Source of the DNA: Nephrocerus scutellatus
Taxonomy: Eukaryota; Arthropoda; Insecta; Diptera; Pipunculidae
Direction of reading: 5' to 3'
Assembly: GCA_947095585.1 (NCBI GenBank)
Contig: OX352765.1
Span: forward strand, 89,178,965-89,242,964
Length of the DNA: 64,000 nucleotides
Shown here: piece after piece, positions 22,201-33,600 of the stretch
Position numbering within the stretch: the first letter of the stretch is position 1
Layout: each line of letters begins with the position of its first letter
Program-made: the position numbers and the translations under genes
Notes under the pieces: generated by a model
What the model was told of the DNA's origin: nothing
The model's input: only the letters and a program-made list of their open reading frames with translations
Databases searched by the model: none

Positions 22201-22499
22201 TGACGGAAATAGATTAAGCTTTCATTCTAAAATGCTGCAGATAAGAGACAACTGACAGAGTAACATGCAATGTGTAATTAATGTACAGAAATAGGAATCC
22301 ACCAAAGGGTTATTCACCTCTGACATTGATTGTGAATTAACATCACATATTTTACCTCAAAACACTTGCATTCAGCCTTGTGACCTTTTTTCCAATCAAT
22401 TTTTTGATGTTCTTTACCACAGTAGACGACATTTTTACATCCGCTGCATTTTTGACTTGCAGCTACACCGCAAATGCGACAATGCGTAAGATTTGGCAT
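19269..22499 (-). CDS. SmydA-like MYND/SET domain protein, complete, 526 aa
   Basis: Exons on the minus strand: 22499-22356, 21902-21039, 20967-20706, 20630-20446 and 19394-19269 (stop TAA). Frames join at phases 0, 0, 1, 0. The third intron uses a GC donor (G|GCAAGT at 20705), the others GT. Residues 7-44 form a complete MYND zinc finger (C-x2-C-x7-C-x2-C...HC). A second Cys/His cluster follows (CLGCHRKL, YKCSRCQWPLCGVACE, HHIDECQLM). The SET core includes ALYPLAAMISHDCVSNARHT and EIIATSYTQPLKSTLMRR, then a post-SET cluster CFDCCCGRCADP. The C-terminal helical part (GWSIFRGNLLLDLQEVLVVQ, then EAMEILKEAVEILKLEPDM) matches arthropod SmydA proteins. SMYD enzymes methylate lysines; here the usual NHSC motif reads SHDC, as in divergent SmydA members, so activity is uncertain. 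A MITE sits in the fourth intron. The start is the ATG at 22499. Confidence 0.9.
19488..19726. mobile_element. MITE with 22-bp inverted ends, in SmydA-like intron 4
   Basis: The left end GGGTGTTTTCTTTATTTCAT (19488 onward) and the right end 19705-19726 (GAATGAAGTAAAGAAAACAC then TC) are inverted repeats with two mismatches. The 239-bp interior is AT-rich and non-coding. It lies in the ~1.05-kb intron between the last two exons and should be spliced out. Confidence 0.75.
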
Positions 22500-23140
22500 C
22501 ACTTATTTTGCACGTTTTTTTCCAAATAATTTTAAATTTAATTTAAATTTAAACAATATTATAAGTAATAATGACCGGTCTGCGTAATAGTCGCTAGAAA
22601 TTAAGCGATGTATTCAAAGAATTTACTTCGACTGATTTTAAGTGCGGCACTAAATCGACTGACACTGAGAGCAAACTTTTTGTAAATGAGTACTTACAGC
22701 ATTACAGCAATTGCACTTGCAACAGCCGCACAGCCAGTAAAAGTTTATATTTAGATTATGCTTCTGTTGATGCCACTTTGCCACCGTAATGCTTATAGGT
22801 ATGTACATAATTTATTTCTCTGAGAAAAGTTTTTCTAATGTGGTTTGCGGAGATCTTTCGGATTTTAAAAAACATCAAATTTTAGATTAGGTACCCGAAA
22901 TAACGCGTAACCAAATTGATATTTTTGGCCGTTGTTTTGGTAAAGAATGAAAGAGAAGAAACGTTTTTTTTTGTGCTGTTAATTGTCTCTCTCGCGTTAA
23001 ATGATGGTATTTCCGAATTGACACATTGTGTTGGTGTGAGTTAAAATGATCCACAGACATGCATATTTGTTATTATTGTCATCGTAGGATTTCTGCGGCC
23101 ATTTCGACACAAATACATTCAAAAAGTGCAAATGTACGTG
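22500..23140. other. Upstream region of the SmydA-like gene
   Basis: It should hold the SmydA-like promoter on the minus strand. No open frame with similarity is present and no promoter motif is certain. Confidence 0.4.
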
Positions 23141-23144
23141 AAAC

Positions 23145-23585
23145 AAAACCTTCTCTATAGAAAGCCCAACTCTACGCATACTAATGCTGTAAACCAATCC
23201 AAAACGCGTCTGTATTTTGGAATGTGAATACAGTGTACAAAAAATAAGTAGTCGCAAAGAGCGAGAAACGTAAGATGTAGTAGTGGGAAACAGACAAATT
23301 TTATAGGGATTTTGCTCTTTAGTTGATTACTAATACAAATACGTTTTGGATAGTATTTGTGTACGATCGGAACAGTTGGGGTTTCTATAGAGAAGGTTTT
23401 GATACAGTGTACAAAAAATAAGAAGTCGCAAAGAGCGAGAAACGTAAGATGTGGTAGTGGGAAACAGAAATATTTTATATGTATTTTGCTCTTTAGTTGA
23501 TTACTAATACAAATACGTTTGGTCTCAATCTAAGCATGTATCTGTGTACGATCGGAACAGTTGGGCTTTCTATAGAGAAGGTTTT
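23145..23585. mobile_element. MITE with internal tandem duplication
   Basis: The inverted ends are AAAACCTTCTCTATAGAAAG (from 23145) and its reverse complement ending at 23585. The right half is duplicated in tandem: 23229-23400 and 23403-23585 share ACAGTGTACAAAAAATAAG, GTCGCAAAGAGCGAGAAACG, TTTTGCTCTTTAGTTGATTA and the terminal repeat. So there are three terminal repeats: one left, two right. No coding capacity. Confidence 0.85.
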
Positions 23586-24134
23586 GACGTGAAACGTCTC
23601 TAAAATCGAAACATGGGGGAACATAAAAAAAACTAGTAGAATAAGGAAATTTTTAATATCGTTTTGCCTTTATAACTTCCTAGCTACGCTAGGCTAGTTC
23701 GATAAGTTAGTGACTTTTTGAATTTCCCGCGCAGCAAATTTAATACAGATTCCTTCAACTGCCATCTATTAATTGACTACTGTCAAATTTTGAGCAAGCT
23801 GCGTCAATTATATGGTTTTTTTTTTGTAAAAAAAAATCTGGCACAGAGTGTTTTTTTGGCTGTCAAGTTGTTCGTTTTCCTTAAAAAACTTATCTACAGT
23901 AGAGCGGTTGTATATTTTGGGATAGTTACTCCTCTTTTCATCTACTACACCATCCACACGATGTAAACAAAAGATTTTCGTATTCGATTTGCCGAGAAAA
24001 GATATGAGCTCGGGCGCGAATTCTAAAAGGGAAAAAACGACATTAATTTGTGTTTGACAGCCACTGAAAGTAGACAACCACGTAAATTTTAATGAAAATG
24101 AAAAAAAAAGTGAATTTCGTGCGAAGATTAAGCG

Positions 24135-24533
24135 GCGATGTTCAGCCGCAATCCGAACGAACTTTTGCGCTGCTTTGTAGCCGTGGACGAAACATGGATC
24201 CATCACAACACATCAGAGACCAAGGAACAATCAAGACAGTGGGTTTCTCCGGCTGAACGTGCACCATAGAAGGCCAAGGTGGGTCTGTCGGCCAACAAGG
24301 TTTTTTGGATTTTTTGGATGTACACGGTGTCATTCACATCGATTACCATGAAAAGAGTAAAACGATCATCGGCGATTATTATTCAGAGCTTTTGGATAGA
24401 TTAGATATTGTTTTGACGCTAAAACGACCGCGTTTGGCGAAGAAAAAGGTGCTATTCAATCAATATAATGCACAGGTGCGCACGTATGTAGTCACCATCG
24501 CAAAAATCCATAAATTGGGCCAAAAATACCTGG
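24135..24533 (+). pseudogene. Mariner (DD34D-type) transposase remnant
   Basis: Frames give FSRNPNELLRCFVAVDETWI, then HHNTSETKEQSRQWVSPAER, KAKVGLSANKV and VHGVIHIDYHEKSKTIIGDY, then RPRLAKKKVLFNQYNAQVRT. This is the mariner catalytic region; the first Asp (VDETWIH) is present, but the second (normally in a HQDNA motif) has become Tyr (NQYNA). An in-frame TAG and a frameshift near 24300 also break it. The N-terminus, third Asp and terminal repeats are absent. It abuts a MITE-like piece at 24526. Confidence 0.85.
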
Positions 24534-24600
24534 GTTGAGTAGAATTGAAATTCAAAATGACGATTTTATTATTAACTCTTTTAGTTTCATAGAAACGTAG
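24526..24600. repeat. Deleted copy of the fold-back MITE seen at 32255-32495
   Basis: It shares ATACCTGGGTTGA, the block ATTCAAAATG-CGA and the end GTTTCAT-GAAACGTAG with 32255-32495, in the same orientation, but is internally deleted. It directly follows the mariner remnant. Confidence 0.55.
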
Positions 24601-24626
24601 TATATTCGTTTTAAGTTGCTGACAGA

Positions 24627-24865
24627 CTATCTAACCTGACTGTATACATATAATAAGAATACTGATTTCAGTTCTGACTGATGTGCCTTGCGGTCAGATT
24701 AGTAGGATGGTTTGACAGTCAAACCAACAGTTAAGCTCAAAAAAGAGGAAAGATGGACGCCCGCCGTCTTTACCTTGTCTTTTTTCATTATTTCCACCAA
24801 TTTGCGATATCCATCTTTTTTTTCCACGTATGACATATTCAGGTCTGGTTATGTCCCACAAACAG
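24627..24865 (+). repeat. Left arm of a widely spaced inverted repeat
   Basis: It matches the reverse complement of 26610-26819. Shared blocks, in order, are AACCTGACTGTA, GCCTTGCGGTCAT/GA, AGTAGGATGGTTTGACAGTC, a TTTCCACGTATG block and TTATGTCCCACAAAC. The core is itself nearly palindromic (GGTTTGACAGTCAAACC). The arms could be two opposed MITE copies or long terminal repeats of one element. Confidence 0.8.
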
Positions 24866-24924
24866 CAATGATATATATTGTAAAACACATTTCTTCGATT
24901 TTTATTTTATTTTGAATTTAATAA

Positions 24925-25000
24925 TGGGCTTAGCCCAACTTATTGCCGTGACGCAAGTCATTCAGGGAGTCCTCCCATGGCAATGAGTCTCTTTATAAAA
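24925..25000 (+). mobile_element. 3' end of a poly(A)-tailed retroelement
   Basis: The block TTATTGCCGTGACGCAAGTC ... GGCAATGAGTCT followed by an A-rich tail recurs at 52695-52770 (same strand, also ending in A-rich sequence). This suggests the 3' end of a SINE or 5'-truncated LINE family. Confidence 0.65.
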
Positions 25001-25009
25001 AAAAAAAAA

Positions 25010-26600
25010 AAATATTTTGGTAGGCGCTCACAAATGCCTCTAAAGATGATGATGTCTTCTACTTCTCTGATACTAATGGAAGTTGGTATTACTTATAGAA
25101 GTTAACACTGTGGCCAATCAATAGGACCATTTGTGATCGCTTTATTATACATCACTCCCCAGTGCTGGTTTAGGAAGACTTTGTGTGTACAATTTCTCCT
25201 CGTTAGCATTGAAGTTCCCCTTAAAAAAATCCTTTGCGAAACAATCCAAGAAAAAAAACAAAACATAAAACCTCGTTTACATGTGTAATAAATTGGAAAT
25301 CAGTCTTTTATTTAAAACGCAAAAAATATATATATTATATTAATTTAATAATAATTAACTATTTTAAGTATAATATAAATATATATTCTACTTAGAATGG
25401 ATCCATAAGTTACAAAAGAAATTGTCTTTATATAATTTATCGAGAGTAATATGTGGTTGGTAAAAAAAACAATTTTTGTTTTGTTTTCATAAATTAAGAA
25501 GATGAAGTTAAATTACAAATACATTTAATAAAATTTTTAGTTAGTTGATTTGTAATTTTAATTTTATATTAAGTATAATATTCATTTAGTTTGTGTTTAA
25601 CAATTTTTATAAACTTTTGTCTAAATTTTTATTAAATCAATATGCGTATACATAGAATAATACACAATAAACAATTGGTATTTACATGACATTTCTGACA
25701 TTTTTTTCTTTTTCTTTTTCAATTGTAAAGCTGGCTTTTAACGCAAAAGTAAGATTTGATAAACATGAAACAGATGTCAGGTGATTCGAACCCTGACTGA
25801 TATTGTCCAGTACTCGAACCTACTTTTTCGTTTCAAGAATGGTCTGACCAAAATCAAATTCTTGGTTGAATTTGTTTGTGGTTTTTGCAATACAATTAAC
25901 GAATGATTGCAAACACTAGTAAATGACATTTTATTTAAATACGAGTATCATCATTCATGAAGTAAATCGGTCTCAGTAATGCTCGTACCATATTGTAGCG
26001 TTTACAGACAACAGCTGAAAAGTATGTGTTTTTGATTTTGTTTGATAAGATTTGAACTTTACTACATAATGCAGCAAGCGATTTTTAGTTGAAGTAGTAG
26101 TAAGTAATAGTAGTATAGTAGCAATATCTATATTTAAATTAGGAAGTTTCTTCAATATTAATTCACATTCACACTCATATGTTTTAAGAAGTTGTATTTG
26201 TGTATTAGTAATTATTTTTTTAATTTATGTGTTGATACGTAAGTTTGTATGTATGGATTGCCAACATAACGAGCAAACAATTTTTTTTGTGTCAAAACCA
26301 ATATATATACAATCTTGTAAGTATTAAGCGTCTGACAGACTGTCGTACTTGACTGGTAGTGTTGATCGACATCCCTCAATACTGTTACTGTGACAGTACT
26401 GATACTGATGACTGACACTCGAAACTTATCGCTATCAAAAATATTTGTGGTTTACAATCAGTCAGGGGTCATGTTTGTTTATGATGATAATATGTACACA
26501 AATTCGTCAGTCTGGTGTAATTTTTAACGTGAAAGGACGTTATGGAGATGGATGGATGGAAGATAGAAGATTATAATAAGAATTTGTATGCGCTTATGAA
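25010..26600. other. AT-rich spacer between the inverted repeat arms
   Basis: Very AT-rich with no supported coding frame. If the flanking arms are terminal repeats, this would be the interior of a non-coding element; otherwise it is simple intergenic DNA. Confidence 0.4.
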
Positions 26601-26609
26601 AATAACCGT

Positions 26610-26819
26610 GTTTGTGGGACATAACGAGCCTCGAAGACGCCATACGTGGAAATAAAATGATGGGTATCGCATATAGGTGGAATTTATGAAAAAATACAGG
26701 GCAACGGCGGCGGATCCGCAAGAATCTATTGGTTTGACTGTCAAACCATCCTACTTATATGACCGCAAGGCGCTTCAGTCAAATTGATATCAGTTATGAT
26801 TTACAGTCAGGTTCGATAG
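26610..26819 (-). repeat. Right arm of the widely spaced inverted repeat
   Basis: Reverse complement of the 24627-24865 arm, about 85% alike by eye, with the palindromic GGTTTGACTGTCAAACC core at about 26731. Confidence 0.8.
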
Positions 26820-27150
26820 TATGTGAATGCTTTAAGTAATAAGTTTTTCCACTGTGAGAATGCCAGAGTGCCCTTTTGTTAAGCAAAAAAGAGTTGTTTC
26901 TAAGTTCATTTTACATTGATACGCATTGCGTTACATTTATCATGCACCTTAGACTCCATTTACATACAAGTAAAATTCTGCGTAGTGGAGCTGCTGCCAT
27001 TTTTTGAATTTTGACAGTTAAATTATGGGATTGTGTCAATTGTCATTATTTGACTACCGGCATCTGTCAAAAAAGTAAACAATGTGTAATTTGACGAGTA
27101 ATTATATGAAAATCAACATTTCATGACTAGCAGCATTAAAAAATCTATAT

Positions 27151-27192
27151 AAGGCACATTACACATTATATAATGACCGTGTAATGCGCCTT
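27151..27192. repeat. Short hairpin, 14-bp stems
   Basis: AAGGCACATTACAC (27151-27164) pairs with GTGTAATGCGCCTT (27179-27192) with one mismatch, with a 14-base loop. It lies about 480 bp beyond the nkd stop codon. Origin unknown, possibly the tip of a small MITE. Confidence 0.65.
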
Positions 27193-27666
27193 TATGGAGC
27201 ACAAAAATGATGGATTAAAATTTGATTGAATCGACAAAACACGATTAAGACAAAAGTAGCGTGCTAACACACCCCAGACTTTTGTTCGATTTGGCAAGAA
27301 TTTTTATTGTAACGAGCTGTGTTAGTAAATACAGGGTTAACTTGTTGCATCAAATTGTCCCCAGTTGAGCAGTATATGAGTCATATTTAGTTCATCAGGA
27401 AACCGATATGCTTGAATTTGACTGATATGACGTATGTACCCACTAATTTGACAGTGATTCGCACAAAAACACGAATCAGATTTTTTGCACCAACAACACC
27501 TTAAAGCACACATTCATTTTAATTAAATACATAAAGCACAAACATACTATATACATACAATATGATTATTATAAATAACGTTACTTCAATTTAATACAAA
27601 ATTTTAACTACTTGATTCTTTGCAATCTGTCACTTTGACACTTTGTTACAATGGTGCATTGTTCAA

Positions 27667-30600
27667 CTACTCGTCCTTCTCTTCGAAATGATGATAATGA
27701 TGGTGAATGTGTTCATGAACATAGCGGTGTATCAGAGACGATGAACTTGAATTGTTTGCACTGCTGCTTCGTTCACCATCATCAGCAGCAATACTAAGAC
27801 CGCCATTTTGTTGTGCAACCTGCCGTGTGTCAGAATTAACTGTTGCCACGTCTGATGTTGTCCGTTGTTGTACTGAAGACATCGATTCTTCGTCGGACGT
27901 TTGGTTGCCGAGCAGATTTTGACATTCCAACGGATCGCCATTAATCGGTATCAATGTGACATATTTACTGCTATTATGCGATGCACCGTTGACATTTAAT
28001 GGTTTTTGATTATTATTACTGCTGCTGCTGCCACCGCCGCCGCTGCTGCTGCTGTGGCCACTGTTTCCACTGCGTCGATGCATTCTCATCTGTAAATTAT
28101 GTGAATTGTGATGCATTCTGCGAATGTTCTCCTTGTTACTGTATTTGCTGTTGCACATCATCATTGGACTTTCTTGCAGTTTCTCTGTCAATTTGGCGAA
28201 AAGTAAATTGTCATAGTTTTTGACATCTTTTTTCGATTTTATATCATGGCCACCGGCTGGTCGTAACATTTTCAAATTACTCGCCTTAACGCCGGTGCTG
28301 CTGCTTGCGCAATGTTGTTGTTCACGTTCATTCAGCCACTTTTCCAAATGATCAAATTGTGACTTGTACACATTTGGATTAATTGAATTCACTTGTGCCA
28401 CATTCACTTTCGTTGCACTACCACCAGCAGCAGCAGCAGCCGCCGCAGCAGCAGCCACAGCACTCGAAGAAGATCCCCCATTGCTGCTGGATGACAAACG
28501 TTGATAGCCATGAAACTGTGGTGAACTCTGTTGGCTGTGATATCCACCACTAAATCCAGCGGTAGTGGCAGCAGCTCCACTACGCAGAATTTTACTTGTC
28601 TTTACTTGATTTGACGAGGAATTTCCATAGATTTTTGGTGTATTGACGGTGCTGCTAATAATATTAGGAACTACGATTGCTGCATTGGAAACTGCTGTCA
28701 TTATTGGTTGTACCGTTGCTATCGGTTGCTGTTGATGATTAGGATTCTGATGCGGCGGCGTTGTTGCTGTTATTGTACTAATGTTGTTGATGTTGTTCGG
28801 CAGTGGTGGAGGCGGCGAATGACTGGTACCGCCGCCACATATGGTTGCATGTAAAAATGAATCATAGCCACAAAGATTAATTTTGCTATGAATGATCCCG
28901 TTCTGTGCTGCCAACACAGCTGGATTAATTGCCATTTGCTGATGATAGATAGGAATGTGCGGTTGAGGATGATTGCTGTTACTGCTGCTATTGTTGTGTT
29001 GATGGTGGTGATGATGTTGCTGTTGCTGCTGGTAATTGGTGTTGTCTTGATGTAACTGTTGTTGCTGTTGCTGCTGATGATGATGGGGATGTGGAGTTGT
29101 AGTAATATTGTTTATACCTAAATCGGTGCTGGAGTTTTTCGTGATAGAATTGCTGTTGTTGTTGTTGTTGTGGCTGCTGTTGGCTATAGGTGTTGGAATT
29201 TTGGACACAGTATTTGAACGTTGACGATGATGGTGTCGAATGGGGCTCACATTTGCTTGTGGTTTTCTAAAAATGAAAAATAAATTAAATATGAAATTGA
29301 TTTTTACTACAAAATTTATTTAATTTAATGTTTCGACTATATATATAACAAAAATTTTATATTTTATTTTTTATTTGAAATTGGCAGCACTTTTTTAATT
29401 GAGATTAACCTCAACCGTTTTGGTATTACCAGATTAAATTTGCGAACAATTAATCGAAAGAGTAATAATTACTCTTCTTCTAAATTCATTAATTAATTTT
29501 AAAGAAAACATTTTCTGATATAGATCAACAATTGATAAATAGAAACACAATCTATCAAATGAAAAGACCAAAAAATTTAATAGAAGAAACTGAAACTCTT
29601 CGAGCAGCAACATTTTGACAGTCGGAATAATTTTAATAATAGAAAAACTTTGTAAAAATTCTAGGGTAAGGAAATTGATTATTTAATCGCAAGATTTGTC
29701 TTTTTTTACATTTTTAAGGTGGAGAAAGACTTTTAAGTATTTCTTTTAAGAATTTGTGCAAATTTGAAATTATTTGCAATGGAACGAATTTAGAGTAGGA
29801 ACATAATTGGAATATCATAGCAAATCAGATGTCAAAAATTCAATTTAGTTTTGACAGAAGACTCTGTGTAAACCTAAACATGCAGAAATGCAAGGACCAA
29901 GGACGGACTGCTTGGGAAGACAAAAATTTATAGGTGAAGGTCGTTCATGCAGTGTTGCCAGCAGTGATAAATTTCCTCATTGACCAAATAAAAAAAACAT
30001 AAAACAAAAATTAAAATAAATTCTTTTTTTACAAACTAAAATGTAAACAAACTCAAGGAAATAATAAAATCTGAAGTGAGTTTGTGGAACAAGGGTGATT
30101 TTCTGGTGGGTTTTTTTGTGCTTCTTTTTCACTTCAACTCTATATATCTTATGCAGGAAATGTTGGAGTATAGGTATAGGTATGTAGTTTAATGTTTAGG
30201 TGCAAAACCTGTGCTCTTACCCATTTAACTGAAAACACAATCGATTTTTCTCCATGCTCTCGCGGATAATGCCAATTAAATCGTTACGATTTAGTGCCGT
30301 TTTCCAGCATTCAGATGAGCTTGCATTATTGACACCTGCACTCGTCGTTGGTGTGGTTAATTGAGTGTTTTTGCTGTCCAGCAATGTTGCTGTCACCGTC
30401 GCCCCATCGACAACGTCATGTGAATTAGTTTGCGGTGAAGAGACCGAGTTCGATTCTTGCAAAATATGTGGTGAATTTTTTACTGCAGCCGTTCGGTTCT
30501 TCCAACGTGATTCATTTCCAACGGACAGGCTACGTTGACGTGATTCGTAACAATGATCCAGGTACTGTTTATACACACATAATATACATAGAGTAGTGGT

Positions 30601-33600
30601 CATGAGTTTCATAATATAGAAAGGAAATGAAAAAACGAAAAAAGAAAAAAAACAAAATAAAAAATTAATAAATAAGTTATCAGAAAATGAAAATATATAA
30701 ACGAAAAAAAAAAAAAACAAAATATAAAATGGTCAGATATCTCCGAAGACTCATTAAGACATGGACAGACTCTTAAAAACTATTTTTACACGTGACGTAT
30801 AGCTCTTTGGGATCATTATTTTAATTTTATTTGTTTGCAAAGTGATGACGGAAAATGTCATCGAGGGGCATTGAATGGCCAGGTTTTGCCGGAAAGTTCA
30901 CGCATATGCTAATTTGAAAGTGTGTCTATGGTAATAATGAAAAGTTTTCATTCAATTTCAGAGCTCCGGTCGCTCCTTGATTATGTAAATTTGACATCTG
31001 TCATTTGGATACGAAAAACAGAGACAAAAGTTCTGTTGTTGTAATTTGGAAACATCATATCGTTTAATTAATTAATTTATACTCGCAAATCGATTCTTTA
31101 ACACTAATACATTTTTGTCGTCCCCTTATGCGGACGCAGCAAGTGATTAAATATACTGAACATGTATGTTATCATCTATGTTACCCGAGCGGCTCAGATC
31201 CTAAGCAAATTTGACATCTGTCATTTGGATTCGAAAAACAGGGACAAAATTTTGATTTGTTGTAATTTGGAAACATCATATCGCTTAATTGATTAACTTA
31301 CACCCGCGAAACTTTATTATAATCGACTCTTATAATACAAATACACTTTTATCCGCTTATGCGCATGCAGGCTAGTTATTTAATATACTGAACATGTATG
31401 TTACCATCTCAGTTGCCTTTAGTTTTCGTTCACTTTTGTAAACGATTGGGAATGTTATAGCGTATGATCTTTACTACTATTTTTGAAAGCATCTAGAAAC
31501 ATTTTATTAGATTTTGACGACATAAGCTTGTGTTTTAATAAAGTGTATGTTTGCCTCATTAAAACTTAGTAATTATACGCAGCCCTGACTGCAAAGGTAA
31601 AATTTCATGTTAGGTATAAACCGAAAATGAAACATTTTCAATATAAAACGGGACCCCGTTTTAAATTTCTGAAGTTTCTAGAATAATAAGTGATATTATA
31701 AATTTACCCACTTACAACTTTTTAAAAGTATAAGCATTTTAGTTCAATACCAAATTTCAAAGAGTGAAAATTATCGTATTGGAATAAGCATAAAATGTAA
31801 AAGCTGTTTATGTAAATGTAAGTAATGTCATGTCATGTAATGTCAAATTTTCGTACGGAATGTCCTGCTGACGAAACCAATTAAAATCAATCAAATCGAA
31901 ATCGATCGAATCGATTACAATTCTATTTCTAGAAGAATACGTCATATTAAAAATTTACCCTTCAAGGCTTATCAAAAGTATAAGCATTTTAGTTTAATTA
32001 CAAATGTCAAAGAGCGAAAATTAGATACCATTCCAGCAAATGTCACTGAAAACCACAAAATGTAAAAGCTGTTTATGTAAATGTAATGACATGTCCTGTA
32101 ATGTAATGGTTTTTCATCTCATTTAGGGGGTGTTTTTTTATGTCGCAGAAATTGGAGAGGAACAGAGAAAATACATATCCGATAATTTTTTTTCTCTGAT
32201 CAAATCTGTCAGATCAAAAAAATTATCTGTTGTCTTTTTTTTTTAATACCTGGGTTGAATCTAATTTAGCAGTCATGGAAACTGCGTTGAGTTGAGTTTT
32301 CGTTAAACTCAGTTTAAACTCAATAGTTACAATTCAAAATGGCGACTTTTATTTGTAATTAGACGAAGGATTTTGTATTATGTTGTAAAATCTCAACTCA
32401 GTTGATTACATGAAACGCGTGACGCCATTTTGCATTTGGCGAAAATAAATTTCAACCCAACCCAACTCACACCAGTTTCATGGAAACGTAGCAATATGCT
32501 TATTTGCTATAAAATCCTATCAATTATTTGGTTTTGTTATTAAAGAAATGAATGAATTGCTTATTAACTTCATAATTTATTTATATAATACAAGCTTCGC
32601 CTTTCGGATTCGCAATAATTAATTTATATGTAATACGATTTTTGGAAAAGTTACAGGGAATGTTTATTTTTGTCTTCTAGTTTAATGTTAGATAGGAGCT
32701 GTCAACTCAAGACCATCGTTATGCTAAATAATAAACTAAAAGGATATTTACCTTTTGCTTTCGAGCTTTACGCAACATTTTCACCCTCGCCGAAGTTTGC
32801 TTCTGATACAACAATTCAGATGACTTTTGTTGCGTTGCTGCCAGACTAACACTGCAGCACCCCGCCCTGCATTCTTCGCCACCGTTGGTATCACATTTTT
32901 TTACATCCTTCCCATTGGGACAGCATTTGAGATTTGCCATGTTTTCATAGATATTGTCAATGGGATGTGAATGGCTACTGTTGTTGTGACAATTGGATTC
33001 TACGCAAGTGGAAGCATGTTCCGCCGCCGATTGTTGTTGGCAACAATTGGCCCCAGCGTTCGTTTCATGAGCACCGGCTGTAGCTGTAGTTGGTGGAGTT
33101 ACACCACTCTCATTTCCTAATTTGATTTTGTTATTGAATTTACTCGATTGCGTTTTCGATTTCAATGCTGCCGACGATATCACAACATCCTTTTCACTTG
33201 TACTGTCATCATCCTCGTCATCCGATTTAATTAGTTTCCTAGGACGATAGCGATGCTGACGACGTGAATGTCCGGCCACTGCGTTGGTGGTGGATGACGA
33301 AGATTTTGTTGCCGCTGCCGCCGCAGAATTCGAATGTTCTACTCCGACTCCGGCTGTCGTCGTGGTATTCGATGAATGCATTTTCTTTAGCCGACTTCCG
33401 GCGGCCGCCACAGCTGCAGCAGCAGCAGCAGCTTTTGATTTACCCTCGGGCGATACAGTCAGTCGAACATTTATTGTTTTGCTGCCACAATGCGGCACAA
33501 CAACGGATTTTCCTATTGACTCATAGATGGTATAGACGATGCCGACGATGTCGTCCTTTGTGATTTTTCCATGATGACCATCTAGGTCATAGAATGTAAA

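Noticed and set aside
27999..28223. Cys-rich plus-strand frame in the nkd last exon
   Set aside because: Antisense reading of the Gly/Ser/Asn repeats of nkd; not a protein family.
33264..33563. Plus-strand frames opposite nkd
   Set aside because: Antisense of Ala/Ser/Gln repeats in the EF-hand exon.
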